Both the position numbers and the translations under genes were made by a program. DNA of 64,000 nucleotides, from contig CANLOY010000001.1 in assembly GCA_947493005.1 (NCBI GenBank), positions 1 through 64,000 of the forward strand, read 5' to 3'. The notes beneath the pieces are model-generated. The model did no database searches. It was not told the origin of the DNA and saw only the letters and a list, made by a program, of their open reading frames with translations. This document shows positions 60,867 to 64,000 of this stretch, piece by piece (position 1 is the first letter of the stretch; the number at the start of each line of letters is the position of its first letter). The stretch is from an uncultured Roseivirga sp. (lineage in GTDB: Bacteria; Bacteroidota; Bacteroidia; Cytophagales; Cyclobacteriaceae).

Positions 60867-62171
60867 TTATTTTTGAGATTTAAGCTTTTTGATTTCTTCT
60901 TTAAGCTGAAGATTCTCTTCTTCAACCTTCTTAAGCCTTTTGTTTTGCTCAATCATATAAAGCGTCAACTCCTCTACTTTCTTTAAAAGCGTAGCATCCA
61001 TATCCCCCAAATCAAGGCCATTCTTTTCTACCTCTTTAGCAGAAGGTACTTCTGGAAGGTGTTGATTTTCATTGATAAAACGCTCTACTTCACTGAGTGT
61101 TCTTAACTCATAATTTGAGGCGAAAACAAAATCTGGCCATCCAGAAGTTTCTACTTTTACCTTCTTAGAACGGATGGTGCCATTTACTTCAAGTTTGTTA
61201 TTTGGAGAAGATGTTCCAATACCAATTTTGCCTTCATTATTAATTCTAAGTGCTTCTATTAAGCCAGAGTTATTATTGACCATAAAACCTAGTTCGCTTC
61301 TTGAATTATACCACCCATTTGCATAGTGACGTATTGCAGCTTCGCCAACCGAAGTGGAATTAACTTTAAATGTCAAATCTTGATAGTCAGAAAGCTCTGC
61401 TCCACCAACATTCGTAAGCTTACCTTGAATATTTAGCGAAGTTGAATTAGAAGTATTGTTATTAACGTGAAACTTTGCCTCTGGAGTGGTAGTACCGATC
61501 CCCACCATACCAGATGTATTAAAAACCACATTACCTGCTTTTGAATAATAACCTCCAGGGTAAAAAATCAGATTTCCATTTTCACCTCCTATGTCGGCAG
61601 ATATGCCTGTATTCGTACCTGATCTTTCCAATCTCAATTGTACAGAGGATTGATATGCACTAATATGCAGTTTTGCTAAGGTTGGGTTAGTAGTTCCAAT
61701 ACCAACATTACCACTTTGATTCACCGTCACATCAGCAGTTGCATCTGAGCCACCGAATAAGAAAAGGCTGTTTGCACCACCAGAAATTTTCCCATTAGTT
61801 GTTCCACTTTTGGATAATAAGAACTCTGGGTTAGAACCTGTTGAATTTAACCTAAGTTGTGGTAAATTACTTTGAATATCTAGTAAATAACTTGGTGATG
61901 TAGTTCCAATACCAATATACCCAGAGCTAAGAACTCTTAGCCTAGACAAGCCACCAGCATTTAATGAAATAAAAGAGTTATGACTGCCTAGAGTCAGAGG
62001 CAAAGTAGAATTTACACCTCCACCTGTTCCATAATAGTAGCCGCCAGCGTCAACACCAGCCAGTATATCATTATTGTATGTAGCTGTAAGGTAGTTCTGA
62101 GTCTGAACATTTTGCCCAAATGCGAGCGTACTTATACAAATACAGACTAGAGAAAGGAGTACTTTTTTCAT
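60867..62171 (-). CDS. secreted repeat protein with conserved coiled-coil end (upstream copy)
   Basis: 434 residues, signal peptide ends LAFGQ. The central part differs from the downstream copy but has the same GIGTTSP/GIGTTNP repeats ([42 protein letters not shown]). The C-terminal region ([47 protein letters not shown]) is almost the same, also at DNA level. Secreted or surface-attached structural protein, perhaps trimeric. It has a promoter (TAAATTTG at 62199-62206) and is the first gene of a two-gene unit. Confidence 0.75.
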   Translation of the reverse strand: MKKVLLSLVCICISTLAFGQNVQTQNYLTATYNNDILAGVDAGGYYYGTGGGVNSTLPLTLGSHNSFISLNAGGLSRLRVLSSGYIGIGTTSPSYLLDIQSNLPQLRLNSTGSNPEFLLSKSGTTNGKISGGANSLFLFGGSDATADVTVNQSGNVGIGTTNPTLAKLHISAYQSSVQLRLERSGTNTGISADIGGENGNLIFYPGGYYSKAGNVVFNTSGMVGIGTTTPEAKFHVNNNTSNSTSLNIQGKLTNVGGAELSDYQDLTFKVNSTSVGEAAIRHYANGWYNSRSELGFMVNNNSGLIEALRINNEGKIGIGTSSPNNKLEVNGTIRSKKVKVETSGWPDFVFASNYELRTLSEVERFINENQHLPEVPSAKEVEKNGLDLGDMDATLLKKVEELTLYMIEQNKRLKKVEEENLQLKEEIKKLKSQK

Positions 62172-62198
62172 GGAGCTAGAGTTTAAAAATTAGAAGAT

Positions 62199-62206
62199 CA
62201 AATTTA
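62199..62206 (-). promoter_or_regulatory. -7 promoter element of the repeat-protein pair
   Basis: The minus strand reads TAAATTTG (TAnnTTTG), with a TTG (complement of CAA 62228-62230) 21 bp upstream. Leader about 28 nt. Confidence 0.6.
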
Positions 62207-62329
62207 AGTATTAATTTTCCATCAAAACAATTAAATTTAAATAAATCATCAAAAATCACAATCTGAGTTTTTAAGGAGTGCCAGAATAATTTACCGCTCA
62301 TGTATTCAGGTAAACTTTAACAAGAAACA

Positions 62330-62362
62330 ATTTGCAACATAGTTGCAAATAATATATCCTTG
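62330..62362 (+). promoter_or_regulatory. 21-bp palindrome overlapping the promoter of the lipoprotein gene
   Basis: Arms ATTTGCAAC (62330-62338) and GTTGCAAAT (62342-62350) flank ATA, perfect over 9 bp each. TTTG inside the left arm (62331-62334) can be the -33 element, with TATCCTTG (62355-62362, one mismatch to TAnnTTTG) 20 bp on. A repressor bound here would block RNA polymerase. Size and shape fit a Fur/Zur-family operator. Confidence 0.6.
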
Positions 62363-62383
62363 CAGTATCAAACTATTGTAGAA

Positions 62384-62962
62384 ATGAAAATTAACCAGTT
62401 CCAAAAAGTAAAGTTGTTGTCTCTGAGTCTATTAATGGGCTTAATGATTGTTTCATGTAAAAGTGACGATCCTGAACCAGTCAACCCTGAAGAGTTAATC
62501 ACTACTATAAACGTTACATTCACTAATACCAACGATGCCAACGATGTAGTTAGCGGTACATTCAAGGATTTAGATGGTGATGGAGGTAATGCCCCTACAA
62601 TCACTCACCCAACTTTAAGAGCTAATGCTATTTATACAGTGAGCATTCAGTTCTTAAACGAACAGGAAAATCCTGCTGAAAATGTAACTACCGAAATCCA
62701 AGGTGAGGACGAGGAGCACCAAATATTCTATGTTTCAAGTGGAGGTCTAAATCTAACTTATGCTTACACTGATCAAGATGGTGATGGAAACCCTCTTGGG
62801 CTTGCAGGCACTGCTGCTACAGGAGCTGCCAGCACAGGCAATTTAGTAGTTAGTCTTGTACATGAGCCAGTAAAAACAGCAACAGGTGTGGCTGAAGGAA
62901 ATCCCACAAATGCCGGTGGCGAAACAGAAGCTGAAGTAACATTTAATGTTACCATCCAATAA
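62384..62962 (+). CDS. lipoprotein of the 'type 1 periplasmic-binding fold' annotated family
   Basis: 192 residues from the ATG at 62384; a TTG eight codons earlier overlaps the promoter. Lipoprotein signal ends IVSC (Cys25). The mature domain has the pattern ELITTINVTFT...GTFKDLDGDGG...APTITHPTLRANAIYTVSIQFLNEQENPAENVT, EEHQIFYVSSGG, DQDGDGNPLGL, VVSLVHEPVKTATG and GGETEAEVTFNVTI, which I recall from Flavobacteria/Cytophaga lipoproteins near TonB receptors. The conserved EEHQ could bind metal. No receptor gene lies beside it here. The 21-bp palindrome suggests metal control. Confidence 0.78.
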   Translation: MKINQFQKVKLLSLSLLMGLMIVSCKSDDPEPVNPEELITTINVTFTNTNDANDVVSGTFKDLDGDGGNAPTITHPTLRANAIYTVSIQFLNEQENPAENVTTEIQGEDEEHQIFYVSSGGLNLTYAYTDQDGDGNPLGLAGTAATGAASTGNLVVSLVHEPVKTATGVAEGNPTNAGGETEAEVTFNVTIQ

Positions 62963-62990
62963 GAATTTTTCAATTAGTTACTAGCAAATC

Positions 62991-63022
62991 AGGGGCTTCG
63001 AATTATCGGAGCCTCTTTTTTT
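62991..63022 (+). terminator. terminator after the lipoprotein gene
   Basis: 10-bp stem AGGGGCTTCG / CGGAGCCTCT (with two G-U pairs) around AATTAT, followed by a T run of seven. It lies 28 bp past the stop. Confidence 0.8.
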
Positions 63023-63078
63023 GTTCTTTATACCAAAGAGAACCCATTCCAATTTAACACGTATGTTAGCTTTTAATT

Positions 63079-63705
63079 ATGCTAACACTCAAATCGTTCA
63101 GAAAAGCTTTTGGTAACCAACTTATCTTAGATGTTCCCGAACTAAATTTCGAAGAAGGCACTCACTGGGTTAAAGGGAAAAACGGCTCTGGAAAAACTAC
63201 ACTTTTCAATTGTCTTGCTGGACTTTCTCCGTTCGAGGGGCAAATCAATCTAGGACAGGTTTCTCTCAGGAAAGACCCAAATGCATATAAACTCAAGCTT
63301 AACTATAGCCAATCTGAGCCTATCTTCCCGGAGTTCCTGACCGGAAACGAACTTATCAAGTACTTCTCTAAACTTAAACAAGCAGCACCAAACCAAGTGA
63401 ATGACCTTGTAGAAGCCTTAGAAGTGCAAGGTTATGCAAATCAGCCATGTGGAACTTACTCTAGTGGCATGATAAAAAAACTCTCTATAGTTCTGGCCTT
63501 TTTAGGGCAACCTGACTGGATCATTCTGGATGAGCCTTTGATCACGCTGGACAAAGAGGCACAAGCTTTGGTCACTCAAATGATCACTGAACATAGTAAA
63601 GCAGGAACCTCATTCATCTTTGCTACTCATCAGGATTTTGAAAACACCCATATAATAGCCGACTATATCTATGAAGTCAAAGATCAAACCATACTAAAGC
63701 TTTAA
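63079..63705 (+). CDS. ABC transporter ATP-binding protein
   Basis: 208 residues, small for an ABC ATPase. Walker A GKNGSGKT at 33-40, Q-loop YSQSEP, signature region TYSSGMIKKLSI (SSGM replaces LSGGQ), Walker B WIILDEPL followed by D-loop LITLD, and H-loop ATHQ. It drives an export or import complex with the permease that begins in its own stop codon. Substrate unknown; gene order and size resemble small exporters of the CcmA or ABC-2 kind. Confidence 0.9.
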   Translation: MLTLKSFRKAFGNQLILDVPELNFEEGTHWVKGKNGSGKTTLFNCLAGLSPFEGQINLGQVSLRKDPNAYKLKLNYSQSEPIFPEFLTGNELIKYFSKLKQAAPNQVNDLVEALEVQGYANQPCGTYSSGMIKKLSIVLAFLGQPDWIILDEPLITLDKEAQALVTQMITEHSKAGTSFIFATHQDFENTHIIADYIYEVKDQTILKL

Positions 63706-64000
63706 TGAAAGAGGTTAGTAAAGTTCTGGTTCGAACGCTGGTCAAAGAGTTCTACAAAGAAAATGCGGGTTTCTTTCTGGTTGTGTTAGGCTTTGGGTTT
63801 GGTTTCCTAAAGACTCCACAACATATGGACATTGCCTCAGCATTGGCTTTTAAACCATTGTATTATCTAGTACCTCTAGCATTGTGGATACTCTATACGC
63901 AAAAGACCCTGAGCTTTTGTAGCCGTGCAAAACGACTTCCTTCTAACTGGTTTCTCACAGAGTTGGTCATACTTAAAGCAACTCACAGAAAATCATTAGT
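63705..64000 (+). CDS. ABC transporter permease-like protein (3' end outside the window)
   Basis: The first 98 codons only. ATG overlaps the ATPase stop (TAATG). Two hydrophobic stretches are visible, FFLVVLGFGFGFL (about 24-36) and LYYLVPLALWILY (about 52-64), with basic flanks (KTLSFCSRAKRLPSNWFLTEL). Likely the membrane partner of the preceding ATPase. Nothing can be said about length or family beyond that. Confidence 0.8.
   Translation, partial: MKEVSKVLVRTLVKEFYKENAGFFLVVLGFGFGFLKTPQHMDIASALAFKPLYYLVPLALWILYTQKTLSFCSRAKRLPSNWFLTELVILKATHRKSL

Noticed and set aside
59578-62171. Prophage tail-fibre genes
   Set aside because: Both proteins have signal peptides and there are no other phage genes, integrase or attachment sites around them; they are more likely secreted host proteins.
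1-64000. CRISPR arrays, rRNA genes, insertion sequences, toxin-antitoxin or phage-defence modules
   Set aside because: No regularly spaced repeats, no rRNA-like sequence, and no transposase, integrase, Cas or restriction proteins among the frames.

Overview
The window is ordinary chromosomal DNA from a member of the Bacteroidota, most likely a marine Cytophagales-type organism (Roseivirga/Fulvivirga-like; this placement is inference). The signs are a SusC/SusD pair, OmpA/PD40, DUF5916 and VCBS/ASPIC secreted proteins, PadR-controlled FtsX-type permeases with N-terminal prefix domains, almost no Shine-Dalgarno sequences, and repeated use of the Bacteroidota promoter (-33 TTTG, -7 TAnnTTTG). 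I see no IS element, prophage, CRISPR array or rRNA.

Layout. 1-4837 (minus): rel, a Fur-family regulator, a STAS protein and purA. 4949-8417 (plus): tRNA-Leu(UAG), tig, clpP and clpX, the protein quality control genes. 8428-10441 (minus): queD, a small secreted protein and hldD. 10530-19163 (minus): a SusC/SusD outer-membrane uptake pair, followed downstream by a lipoprotein and a very large VCBS/ASPIC lipoprotein. 19476-24672 (minus): lepA, folD, queE and a TPR/PD40/OmpA protein, tightly packed. 24748-31244: a DUF4924 protein, a methyltransferase, a DUF5916 barrel protein, acpH (with no normal start codon), a small membrane protein, crcB and an M42 peptidase.

31304-36519 (minus) is the most unusual block. 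It holds a large usher-like outer-membrane barrel protein, a two-domain Ig-fold chaperone-like protein and two paralogous small secreted proteins with a WDLYV motif. It resembles a chaperone-usher surface-fibre system, but the sequences do not look like the classical families. 36896-45676: tRNA-Leu(GAG), a LiaF-like/GGT/VOC operon, a PadR plus FtsX-permease pair, an amidohydrolase and an alpha/beta-hydrolase-like membrane protein. 45711-51327 (minus): PadR plus two FtsX permeases, preceded by two near-identical operator-like palindromes 42 bp apart. 51495-59320 (minus): a CusCBA heavy-metal efflux operon with a Cys/His-rich first gene and a DUF3347 domain present twice, once fused to CusB and once free. 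59379-59564 is a MITE-like nested inverted repeat. 59578-62171 (minus): two tandem paralogous secreted coiled-coil proteins. 62384-64000 (plus): a lipoprotein behind a 21-bp palindrome, then an ABC ATPase and a permease cut by the window end.

Start codons were re-examined rather than taken as the longest frame. Several genes (tig, the OmpA/PD40 gene, the usher-like gene and the first cus-operon gene) have only a TTG or GTG available. acpH has no ATG, GTG or TTG in frame at the expected position, and its family start falls on ATC.
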